Shown piece by piece: positions 25,532-32,286 of a stretch of 41,283 nt of DNA (position 1 is its first letter; the number at the start of each line of letters is the position of its first letter). Source of the stretch: an uncultured Lachnospiraceae bacterium (GTDB taxonomy: Bacteria; Bacillota; Clostridia; Lachnospirales; Lachnospiraceae). The position numbers and the translations under genes are program-made. The notes below the pieces were generated by a model. The model ran no database searches, was not told the origin of the DNA, and saw nothing but the letters and a program-made list of their open reading frames with translations. The stretch lies in the NCBI GenBank assembly GCA_949502235.1, contig CATBDC010000038.1:1-41283 (forward strand), read 5' to 3'.

Positions 25532-25660
25532 AATATAAAAACACTTCAAAAACCCCCATGTTTTCTCAGTGCCTTTTCCGGGGTCTGTAATCACTGTTTT
25601 TGTGTATCTTATTAAGAAATAATCTGGCATAGTGATAAAAAAACAATAATTAGACTATGT

Positions 25661-25731
25661 TCTAGTATACCGTCTAGTATGCCGTTCAGTCTGCTTATTA
25701 CTATTATGGACGAAAATGCTTGAAAAGTCAA
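25661..25731 (-). promoter_or_regulatory. prdF promoter with downstream tandem repeat
   Basis: Minus strand: TTGACT (25726-25731), 17-nt spacer, CATAAT (25703-25708); predicted start near 25696. Just downstream of the start are two direct 12-nt copies on the plus strand, TCTAGTATACCG (25661-25672) and TCTAGTATGCCG (25673-25684), differing at one base: a plausible repressor site. Confidence 0.6.
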
Positions 25732-25766
25732 TGGTTTTTTGGTATTATGAATTTAGCGGAAAATTG

Positions 25767-25795
25767 TTGAAATATATTCAGTTTTATGCTATTGT
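25767..25795 (+). promoter_or_regulatory. Promoter of tRNA-Sec
   Basis: TTGAAA (25767-25772), 17-nt spacer, TATTGT (25790-25795). The predicted start near 25802 is about 18 nt before the tRNA 5' end. It might also feed prdC, since no strong promoter is evident after the tRNA. Confidence 0.6.
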
Positions 25796-25819
25796 TATAT
25801 CGCGTCAAAAATATAACAT

Positions 25820-25917
25820 GGGGGTAGTTGGGTGACTGGTGTGCCTCCTGGTCTTCAAAACCAGTGTGGGGCGTTAGGAGCGTCCCGGGTGGGTTCGATT
25901 CCCACATGCCCTCGCCA
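25820..25917 (+). tRNA. selC: Selenocysteine tRNA, anticodon UCA
   Basis: 98 nt including an encoded CCA (25915-25917). Acceptor strands 25820-25827 and 25906-25913 pair at seven of eight positions (the innermost is G-A). The anticodon arm is CTGGT-cttcaaa-ACCAG with TCA at 25855-25857; the long variable arm is GGGGCG-ttaggag-CGTCCC (25868-25886); the T arm is GTGGG-ttcgatt-CCCAC (25889-25905). The long variable arm and UCA anticodon are diagnostic of tRNA-Sec, the substrate of SelA and ligand of SelB. It sits between the divergent prdF and prdC genes. Confidence 0.96.
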
Positions 25918-25928
25918 AAAGAGTATTT

Positions 25929-25962
25929 TCAGAGCGTCAGATTCCGGTGGGAAGCGTTCTGA
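25929..25962 (+). terminator. Weak hairpin after tRNA-Sec
   Basis: TCAGAGCG and CGTTCTGA (25929-25936, 25955-25962) form an 8-bp stem with one wobble and an 18-nt loop, followed only by TTTATAG. It may end part of the tRNA transcript and let the rest continue into prdC. Confidence 0.35.
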
Positions 25963-26054
25963 TTTATAGAAGAGATATATAAGTGAGAATAAGTAAGTGG
26001 CCTGTAAAAGGTTTCATTTTTTACTTATAAAAAGAATTGAAGGAGATGGATGTC

Positions 26055-27455
26055 ATGGGAAATGTACAGATGTTGTTACGTCAGCATGTAGGAGCACCGT
26101 GCACAGCAGTTGTTAAAGCCGGCGACGAAGTGAAAAAAGGCACGCTGATTGCTGTGCCGGCAGGACTTGGGGCGAATATTTTTTCAAGTGTGTACGGAAA
26201 AGTGGCTGAGGTTACGGATGACCGTATTATCATCGAGCCATCGGACGAGCAGCCGGATGAGTTCGTGCCGATTGATGTGCCGGAGGATGCCAGCAAGCTT
26301 GATATGGTAAAGGCGGCAGGAATTGTCGGCATGGGAGGCGCAGGGTTCCCCACAGGGGTAAAGCTTAATATCAATCTTAAGGAAACTCCGATGGGAGAGC
26401 TTGATCCGGAGATTAACCCGGAGCTTCCGGCTGATTTTAAGCTTGAGCATGGTTATATCCTCATTAACGCCGCAGAGTGCGAGCCGGGACTTGAGCACAA
26501 TATCAGGCAGCTTGAGGAGCAGTGTGATAAGGTGATCCGAGGTGTGAAATACAGTATGGAGATCACAAATGCGGACAAGGCGATCTTCGCGATTAAGAAG
26601 AAGAACCAGAAGGCGGTTAAGATTCTCCACGAAGCACTTAAGAACGAGGCGGATATCTCCATGCACCTTCTGCCGGATATCTACCCTATGGGTGAGGAGC
26701 GCGCGGTAGTAAGAGAGTGCCTTGGAGTGAATCTTACGACTATGCAGCTTCCGTCAGCGGCAAGATGTGTGGTTGTGAATCTTGAGACAGCGGCAAAGAT
26801 TGCGGAGGCAGTTGACGAGAAGAAGCCGTGTATTACCAAGAATCTGACTGTCCGGGGAAAGATTAACGGCGGTAATCAGGCTCATGTATTTATGGATGTT
26901 CCGGTAGGAGTGAGTGTCGGTGAGCTGATTGAGAGAGCCGGGGGCATTGACGGAGTGTACGGCGAGGTTATTATGGGCGGAGCTTTCACGGGTAAGTCCA
27001 CGGAGCTTGACGCTCCGATTACAAAGACGACAGGAGGCATCCTTGTTACCATTGAGTTCCCGGATCTTCACGGAGCCAGTGTTGGACTTCTTGTCTGTGC
27101 GTGCGGCGGAAGCGAAGAGCGCATGCGCGAGATTGCAGAAAAGATGAATGGAAAGGTCGTATCCGTCTGCAGATGTAAGCAGGCTATTGAGAACAAGCCG
27201 GGCGCGCCTCTTAAGTGCTTAAGGCCGGGCAACTGTCCTGGACAGGTTAAGAACAATATGCAGTTTAAGAAGGATAAATGTGAGTATATTATCATCGGCA
27301 ACTGTTCTGACTGCTCCAATACGGTCATGGCATCCGGCCCGAAGATGGGACTTAAGGTATTCCACCAGACAGACCATGTAATGAGAACCGTAGGCCATGC
27401 CCTTTACAGAACCTTAAAGGTATCAAAGCAGGTAAGTCAGGATATTGATTTTTAA
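26055..27455 (+). CDS. prdC: Proline reductase-associated electron transfer protein PrdC (RnfC-like)
   Basis: 466-aa RnfC/NQR-type protein. N-terminal barrel-sandwich-like part (MGNVQMLLRQHVGAPC, VKAGDEVKKGTLIAVP), the Rnf-like nucleotide/flavin region (GIVGMGGAGFPTGVKLN, LINAAECEPGLEHN, PMGEERAVV) and a cysteine-rich C-terminus (LVCACGG, SVCRCKQ, GNCSDCSNT). It probably passes electrons from NADH to proline reductase. The frame has no internal UGA, so this PrdC is not a selenoprotein, although PrdC contains Sec in some clostridia. ATG 26055 has AAGGAG nine bases upstream. First gene of the prdC-A-x-B-D-E run. Confidence 0.92.
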   Translation: MGNVQMLLRQHVGAPCTAVVKAGDEVKKGTLIAVPAGLGANIFSSVYGKVAEVTDDRIIIEPSDEQPDEFVPIDVPEDASKLDMVKAAGIVGMGGAGFPTGVKLNINLKETPMGELDPEINPELPADFKLEHGYILINAAECEPGLEHNIRQLEEQCDKVIRGVKYSMEITNADKAIFAIKKKNQKAVKILHEALKNEADISMHLLPDIYPMGEERAVVRECLGVNLTTMQLPSAARCVVVNLETAAKIAEAVDEKKPCITKNLTVRGKINGGNQAHVFMDVPVGVSVGELIERAGGIDGVYGEVIMGGAFTGKSTELDAPITKTTGGILVTIEFPDLHGASVGLLVCACGGSEERMREIAEKMNGKVVSVCRCKQAIENKPGAPLKCLRPGNCPGQVKNNMQFKKDKCEYIIIGNCSDCSNTVMASGPKMGLKVFHQTDHVMRTVGHALYRTLKVSKQVSQDIDF

Positions 27456-27636
27456 TAAATAATTAGTTTTTTTGGTATTACTGTCCGCAGGCGGCAGTGC
27501 AGGAGACCCCCGATTCTCCTGCTGGGGAAAGAAAATCCGGCTGCTGTGAACAAAGTAAACAGTAACAGATTTTATACCGGCTGCGGCTGTATATATAATA
27601 AGCAATAAGCAAAACCAAACAAGGAGGGAAAACAAT
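27456..27636 (+). promoter_or_regulatory. Structured prdC-prdA intergenic region
   Basis: 181 nt without an ORF. It contains hairpin GCAGGAGA/TCTCCTGC around a C-rich loop (about 27500-27523), a CTGTCCG/CGGCAG stem just before it, and an AAAATC...GATTTT structure carrying the TGTGAAC...ACAGTAAC core of the repeat at 4256. I see no clear sigma-A promoter. It could be a processing or attenuation region separating prdC from the abundant prdA message. Confidence 0.4.
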
Positions 27637-29502
27637 ATGTCAATCACAGCTGAAACAGCGAAAGCTCATGCTCATGATCCGGCGGTATTATGTTGTAGAG
27701 CCGAGGGCGGCATTACAATTGAACCGGCTAATCTGGAAGATCCGGCAATCTTTGATGATTTGGTGGATTCAGGATTATTAAATCTTGACGGCTGTCTTAC
27801 CATCGAGGAGGTATTAGGAGCAAAACTTGCAAAAACTTGTGATTCACTTTGCCCGCTTACAGCAGATGTAGTAGAGGGAGCGAAAGCACCGAGCGTACCT
27901 GCTAAGGAAGCGCCGGCAGAGGAAGCACCGGCACCTGCGGAAGTTCCGGCAGCACCGGCAATGGCACCGGCTCCGGCAGCAGGAGGCATGTTAAGAATTC
28001 ACATTGGAGAAGGTAAGGATATTGACCTTCAGATTCCGGTAGGAGCACTTGGAGCAGGCGGCGCAGAAGTGGCAGCAGTACCGGTGGCAGGAGCAGCAGC
28101 GCCCGCAGCAGCGGCAGCACCGGCTGAGGAGGTAAAAGAAGAAAAGGTTGTAAGAACCTTAACAAGAAAACATTTTAAGATCACAGAGGTTAAGAGAGGG
28201 CCTGAGACAAAGATTGAAGGAACGACTCTTACCATCCGCGAAGGAATTGAGGCAGAGGTTATTGCCGATCAGGAGCTGGTAAAGGATTTCCACTTAGAAA
28301 TCATTACTCCTGACTTATACCACACCTATTCCGAGACGATTATGGATGTTCAGCCCATTGCCACAAAGGAAGGCGAGGATGATATCGGATGCGGCGTTAC
28401 GAGAGTGCTTGACGGCGTTGTAATGATGCTGACAGGTGTTGACGAAGGCGGAGTTCAGATCGGTGAGTTCGGTTCTTCCGAAGGATATCTTGACGAGAAT
28501 ATTATGTGGGGACGTCCGGGATGTCCTGACAAGGGTGAGATCTTTATCAAGGGTAATATTGTTGTTCAGGAAAAGACCAACATGGAGCGCCGCGGTCCTA
28601 TGGCTGCACATACGGCCTTTGACATTATCACACAGGAAATCCGTGAGGTGATAAAGAAGCTTGACGACAGCCTTGTAGCTGAGACACAGGAGCTTAAGCA
28701 GGTCCGCCGCCCAGGCAAGAAGAAAGTTGTAATCGTTAAGGAAATCATGGGACAGGGAGCTATGCATGATAACTTTATCCTTCCTGTAGAGCCTGTTGGT
28801 GTTCTTGGCGCAAGAGCAAACGTTGACCTGGGAAATGTTCCGGTATGTGTATCTCCGCTTGAGGTTCTTGACGGATGTATCCATGCACTTACCTGTATCG
28901 GACCTGCGTCAAAGGAGATGTCAAGACATTACTGGAGAGAGCCGCTTGTTCTGGAAGCTCTTCATGATGAAGAGATTGATCTTTGCGGCGTTGTATTTGT
29001 AGGTTCTCCGCAGATTAACGCAGAGAAATTCTATGTATCCAAACGTGTAGGACACACCGTTGAGATGATGGATGCAGACGGAGCTTTCGTTACAACAGAG
29101 GGCTTTGGAAATAACCACATTGATTTTGCGAGCCATATTGAGCAGATCGGTATGAGAGGAATTCCGGTAGTAGGCATGTCCTACTGTGCAGTTCAGGGAG
29201 CGCTTGTTGTTGGTAATAAGTACATGCAGTACATGGTTGATAACAACAAGTCCGAATCTGGTATTGAAAATGAGGTGCTTGGATGTAATACACTTTGTCC
29301 AGAGGATGCAGTACGTGCACTTGCTATGCTTAAGACAGCTATGGCAGGAGAGGCAGTAAAGGCAGCAGAAAGAAAGTGGAATCCAAACGTTAAGTCTACA
29401 AACGTTGAATTAATCGAAGCTGCATATGACAGAAAGATTGAGCTTGAGAAAAACGAGCAGTCTCTGCCAATGAGCCAGAAGCGTAAAGAAAAATACGATT
29501 AA
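27637..29502 (+). CDS. prdA: D-proline reductase proprotein PrdA
   Basis: 621-aa precursor of the pyruvoyl-containing subunits of D-proline reductase, which reduces D-proline to 5-aminovalerate. Self-cleavage is expected in the LTCIGPASKE motif at Cys420, whose residue becomes the pyruvoyl group of the C-terminal subunit. Before it lie two Ala/Pro-rich linkers (about residues 83-125 and 150-172), which look like flexible hinges, and the core with VMMLTGVDEGG, EFGSSEGYL and RRPGKKKVVIVKEIMGQGAM. After it come the VFVGSPQ and TEGFGNNHIDF blocks. AAGGAGGGAAAACAAT precedes ATG 27637. Its core is copied as PrdD and PrdE downstream. Base composition suggests a highly expressed gene. Confidence 0.96.
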   Translation: MSITAETAKAHAHDPAVLCCRAEGGITIEPANLEDPAIFDDLVDSGLLNLDGCLTIEEVLGAKLAKTCDSLCPLTADVVEGAKAPSVPAKEAPAEEAPAPAEVPAAPAMAPAPAAGGMLRIHIGEGKDIDLQIPVGALGAGGAEVAAVPVAGAAAPAAAAAPAEEVKEEKVVRTLTRKHFKITEVKRGPETKIEGTTLTIREGIEAEVIADQELVKDFHLEIITPDLYHTYSETIMDVQPIATKEGEDDIGCGVTRVLDGVVMMLTGVDEGGVQIGEFGSSEGYLDENIMWGRPGCPDKGEIFIKGNIVVQEKTNMERRGPMAAHTAFDIITQEIREVIKKLDDSLVAETQELKQVRRPGKKKVVIVKEIMGQGAMHDNFILPVEPVGVLGARANVDLGNVPVCVSPLEVLDGCIHALTCIGPASKEMSRHYWREPLVLEALHDEEIDLCGVVFVGSPQINAEKFYVSKRVGHTVEMMDADGAFVTTEGFGNNHIDFASHIEQIGMRGIPVVGMSYCAVQGALVVGNKYMQYMVDNNKSESGIENEVLGCNTLCPEDAVRALAMLKTAMAGEAVKAAERKWNPNVKSTNVELIEAAYDRKIELEKNEQSLPMSQKRKEKYD

Positions 29503-29517
29503 TCAGGTGTGAACCGA

Positions 29518-29814
29518 ATGAATGATGAACGTTTGAAATATGGCGGAAAGATCATATATATGGAGGGTGTTATCGTAGCGGTTGATGACTGCAGTATCAG
29601 TATTGACCTGAAAGGACGTCTGGGATTTTTCAAAGCTCCCAAGAGGATGTTCATCTGCGATACAGAGCCGAAGGTTGGCCAGGAGGTAGGCTTTAATATG
29701 AGCTTCCCGGAGCAGCTGGGACCCGAAATAAATGAGAAGTACGTCAGCAACATTGAAAAAGAACGGCGCAAACAAGATGAGATGCGTAAACGTTTGGATA
29801 ATAAGGAGGTCTAA
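29518..29814 (+). CDS. CBO2463/CBO2479-type small protein of the prd cluster
   Basis: 98-aa protein between prdA and prdB, the position this small family usually takes in proline reductase clusters. Visible sequence: an N-terminal beta-rich part (YGGKIIYMEGVIVAVDDCSI, LKGRLGFFKAPKRMFI) resembling a small barrel, and a charged helical C-terminus (IEKERRKQDEMRKRLDNKEV). Function is not known; an assembly or scaffolding role for the reductase is a guess. ATG 29518 is preferred (AGGTG upstream), though GTG 29509 is in frame. It ends 2 nt before prdB, so both are co-translated. Confidence 0.8.
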   Translation: MNDERLKYGGKIIYMEGVIVAVDDCSISIDLKGRLGFFKAPKRMFICDTEPKVGQEVGFNMSFPEQLGPEINEKYVSNIEKERRKQDEMRKRLDNKEV

Positions 29815-29816
29815 AA

Positions 29817-30542
29817 ATGAGTTTAACGGTTGTTAAAGGTTTACAATCAGAGATATTCGTTCCTATTACTCCACCGTCTGTATGGACTCCTGTAACAAAA
29901 GAGCTTAAGGATATGTCCATCGCTCTTGCTACGGCAGCAGGTGTTCATAAGAAAGATCAGGAAAGATTCAATCTTGCCGGTGATTTCACATGGAGAAAGA
30001 TAGAGAACACAACACCATCAAGCGAACTGATGGTATCCCACGGCGGATATGATAACAGTGATGTTAACAAGGACATTAACTGTATGTTCCCGATTGACAG
30101 AATTCACGAGCTTGCGGCAGAAGGCTTTATAAGAGCTTGTGCTCCTGTTCATGCAGGATTCATGGGCGGCGGAGGAAACCAGGAGAAATTCAAGGGTGAA
30201 ACCGGACCGGCTATCGCACAGATGTTCAAAGAAGAGGATGTTGACGCAGTAGTTCTCACCGCTGGCTGAGGAACCTGCCACCGCTCTGCAGTATTGGTGC
30301 AGAGAGCGATTGAAGAAGCTGGAATTCCTACAATTATTATTGCAGCTCTTCCTCCGGTTGTTCGTCAGACCGGTACTCCTCGTGCAGTTGCTCCGCTCGT
30401 TCCTATGGGCGCGAATGCAGGTGGACCGCACAATGTTGAACAGCAGACACAGATTGTAAAGGCAACTCTTGAGCAGTTGGTTGAGATCCAGACCCCTGGA
30501 AAGATTGTTCCGCTGCCATTTGAGTATGTAGCTAAAATCTAA
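29817..30542 (+). CDS. prdB: D-proline reductase selenoprotein subunit PrdB
   Basis: 241 aa when the in-frame TGA at 30267-30269 is read as selenocysteine (residue 151). The active-site motif is VVLTAG-U-GTCHRSA, a UxxC redox pair that is the hallmark of PrdB and related reductases; upstream is the PVHAGFMGGGGNQEKF segment and downstream IPTIIIAALPPVVRQTG. The selenolate attacks the substrate held by PrdA's pyruvoyl group. Length equals the known family size. AAGGAGG precedes ATG 29817. ORF callers split it at the UGA into 29817-30269 and 30294-30542. A bSECIS hairpin lies directly after the UGA, and a strong terminator follows the gene. Confidence 0.97.
30284..30304 (+). promoter_or_regulatory. 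bSECIS element for prdB
   Basis: Perfect 7-bp stem CTCTGCA/TGCAGAG (30284-30290, 30298-30304) with a 7-nt loop GTATTGG. The loop starts with G, 21 nt after the UGA, inside the accepted bSECIS window. The hairpin is part of the coding sequence. Confidence 0.8.
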
Positions 30543-30550
30543 AAGGAGTA

Positions 30551-30585
30551 AAAAGGGCAGATGTTATCCATCTGCCCTTTTTTAT
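30551..30585 (+). terminator. Intrinsic terminator/attenuator between prdB and prdD
   Basis: AAAAGGGCAGATG-ttatc-CATCTGCCCTTTT (30551-30563, 30569-30581), perfect 13-bp stem followed by TTTATA. Partial read-through would give much less prdD/prdE than prdA/prdB message, which suits a catalytic versus accessory role. Confidence 0.85.
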
Positions 30586-30628
30586 AACAAAGAAGACTTT
30601 GTAAAATTAATTCGGAGGTGAAGAAAGA

Positions 30629-31396
30629 TTGGCTGATGAAGTAAAGGATTTGAGACGTCTGGTAATTAAATCATTCCACATGACAGATATTGCATGGGGC
30701 GAACACAATGACATTACGGCTGACGGGTGCATGACAATAAGCAAGGAAATGCTGGAAACGCTTACGGCAGAAGAGGAGCATATTGAAAAAATCGATATAC
30801 AGCTTATCAGGCCCGGTGACCATGACAGGTGGACAAATACGATTATGGATATCATTCCTATTTCCACAAAGGTGCTGGGAAAAATCGGTGAGGGAATTAC
30901 CCACACAATTACAGGAGTTTATGTAATGTTAACAGGCGTGGACGTAAACGGCAAACAGTGTCATGAATTTGGCTCTTCTGAAGGAAACTTAAAAGAACAG
31001 TTATATCTGAACCGTGCAGGCACTCCGGGAGATGATGATTATATTATTTCATTTGACGTAACACTTGCGGCAGGCATGGGACAAGAGCGGCCGGGGCCGA
31101 CTGCGGCACACAGGGCATGCGATAAATTTGTCCAGAGCTATCGTGATAAGCTTAAAAAACTCAAAGGTGAAAAATGTACGGAGCGTCATGAATATCATGA
31201 TATTGTAAGACCTGGAAAAAAGCGTGTTCTGATTATCAAGCAGGTGGCAGGTCAGGGCGCAATGTATGATACACACTTCTTCTCGAATGAACCGTCCGGA
31301 GTGGAAGGCGGGCGTTCAATTATAGATATGGGCAATATGCCCATTCTGGTAACCCCAAATGAATACAGAGACGGAATTATCCGTTCTATGCAGTAA
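30629..31396 (+). CDS. prdD: PrdD, PrdA N-terminal-half paralogue
   Basis: 255-aa protein matching the region of PrdA before its cleavage cysteine: EFGSSEGNL (PrdA EFGSSEGYL), VMLTGVDVNG, RPGPTAAH (RGPMAAH) and RPGKKRVLIIKQVAGQGAMY. It stops at RDGIIRSMQ, the place equal to DGCIHALT in PrdA. It lacks the Ala/Pro linkers of PrdA. Start is TTG 30629 with GGAGGTG eight bases upstream. PrdD is not part of the catalytic PrdA/PrdB complex as far as known; a role in maturation or structure is likely. PrdE, the other half, begins 16 nt downstream. Confidence 0.9.
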   Translation: MADEVKDLRRLVIKSFHMTDIAWGEHNDITADGCMTISKEMLETLTAEEEHIEKIDIQLIRPGDHDRWTNTIMDIIPISTKVLGKIGEGITHTITGVYVMLTGVDVNGKQCHEFGSSEGNLKEQLYLNRAGTPGDDDYIISFDVTLAAGMGQERPGPTAAHRACDKFVQSYRDKLKKLKGEKCTERHEYHDIVRPGKKRVLIIKQVAGQGAMYDTHFFSNEPSGVEGGRSIIDMGNMPILVTPNEYRDGIIRSMQ

Positions 31397-31412
31397 GGAG
31401 GCGGCAAGAAGT

Positions 31413-31889
31413 ATGGGAATCGGACCATCAACAAAAGAAACGACATTACATCATTTCAGGGATCCACTTCTAGATGTGGTATCAAAGGATACAGACCTTG
31501 ATCTGATGGGAATCCTGCTGGTAGGCACTCCAGATGATAATAAGGATAAGATGCTGGTAGGAACCCGGTCTGCAGTGTGGGCAGAAGCCATGCGCGCAGA
31601 CGGGGTGATTATATCCTCTGACGGCTGGGGAAACAGTGATGTAGACTTTACAAATACATGCGAGCAGCTGGGAATACGGGGAATTCCAGTTACGGGGCTT
31701 AATTTCAGCGGCACGGTAGCGCAGTTTGTCGTTACCAATGATTATCTTGACGGTATTGTGGATATTAATAAGAGCGCTGACGGCACAGAGACGAATGTGG
31801 TTGGGGAAAATAATATGGTAGAGTTAGACTGCCTGAAAGCGAAAGCCCTCCTAAAGCTTAAGATGCGAAGGAAAGATCAAGAGGGTTAG
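31413..31889 (+). CDS. prdE: PrdE, PrdA C-terminal-half paralogue
   Basis: 158-aa protein that begins MGIGPSTKE, matching CIGPASKE at the PrdA self-cleavage site, so Met replaces the pyruvoyl-forming Cys as the first residue. Further matches: ILLVGTPDDNKDKM (PrdA VVFVGSPQINAEKF), SSDGWGNSDVDFTN (TEGFGNNHIDFA) and QLGIRGIPVTGLNF (QIGMRGIPVVGMSY). It lacks the charged C-terminal tail of PrdA. ATG 31413 follows AAGGAGGCGGCAAGAAGT; an in-frame upstream extension overlapping prdD has no RBS. Without Cys it cannot form a pyruvoyl group. Last gene of the prd operon. Confidence 0.9.
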   Translation: MGIGPSTKETTLHHFRDPLLDVVSKDTDLDLMGILLVGTPDDNKDKMLVGTRSAVWAEAMRADGVIISSDGWGNSDVDFTNTCEQLGIRGIPVTGLNFSGTVAQFVVTNDYLDGIVDINKSADGTETNVVGENNMVELDCLKAKALLKLKMRRKDQEG

Positions 31890-32031
31890 CCGAGGTCAGA
31901 CAGAAGGCTTAAGTATTTCGATAGATTTTTTTGCTTTATAAAGTTAAAGTGTAAAAGTGCAAAAAAGATTCTTCGAAAAATACAGATTGTTTGGTAGATT
32001 GCATAAAATTTAACAATTTACTCAAATTGTC

Positions 32032-32060
32032 TTGACGGTCAAAAAAAGAAGTGGTATATT
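32032..32060 (+). promoter_or_regulatory. Strong sigma-A promoter of the ncRNA
   Basis: TTGACG (32032-32037), 17-nt spacer, TATATT (32055-32060), each one base from consensus. No ORF follows; a structured region with a terminator does. Confidence 0.8.
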
Positions 32061-32066
32061 AAACGA

Positions 32067-32286
32067 GAATTAACTAAGGTTGTTATTGCAGTTATGCCGC
32101 TGCCGGCTGTTTCCCCCAAGAATGGCCTTGCGGCGGTGAACTCCAATTACTATATATTTCCTCTTTTTTGAGGAGCATTCCCCAGCTTTGTATATATAGA
32201 CAAAACTGCAATGCAACGAGGAAAAACCTCTCAATGACATACCAAAAAGGAAAGCGCCACATTCGGAATGTGGCGCTTTCCTTTTT
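32067..32286 (+). ncRNA. Structured small RNA of unknown family (6S RNA is one candidate)
   Basis: Transcript of about 215-220 nt bounded by a strong promoter and an intrinsic terminator, with no ORF or RBS inside. A closing stem joins GTTG/ATTGCAGTT (32079-32093) with AACTGCAAT/CAAC (32204-32217). Inside are hairpin GCCGC...GCGGC (32096-32100/32130-32134, inner GGCT/GGCC) and hairpin CTATATA...TATATAG (32150-32156/32193-32199, inner CCTC/GAGG). This gives a three-way junction. Size, isolation and strong promoter fit a housekeeping RNA such as 6S, but the fold is not a clear rod with a central bubble, so I do not assign it. The next gene is convergent, so it is not a leader. Confidence 0.65.
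32244..32286. terminator. Terminator of the ncRNA
   Basis: Arms 32244-32263 and 32267-32286 are a perfect 20-bp inverted repeat (GAAAGCGCCACATT core) with loop CGG and a T5 end. It abuts repeat copy C. Confidence 0.85.

Noticed and set aside
25998-26012. Sigma-54 promoter before prdC (TGGCCT...GGT)
   Set aside because: GG is followed after 10 nt by GT, not GC, and the -12 element does not resemble TTGC. Kept only as a thought because PrdR systems use sigma-54.
27456-27636. Cobalamin or other known riboswitch before prdA
   Set aside because: Hairpins are present but no B12-box or other known conserved core is recognised.
30294-30542. Separate small gene after prdB
   Set aside because: It is the C-terminal part of PrdB in the same frame after the Sec UGA; no RBS of its own.
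32067-32243. SRP RNA, tmRNA or RNase P RNA
   Set aside because: No SRP GGAAGCAGC-type core, no tRNA-like ends and no RNase P P4 motif; 6S is left as the only known candidate and is not proven.
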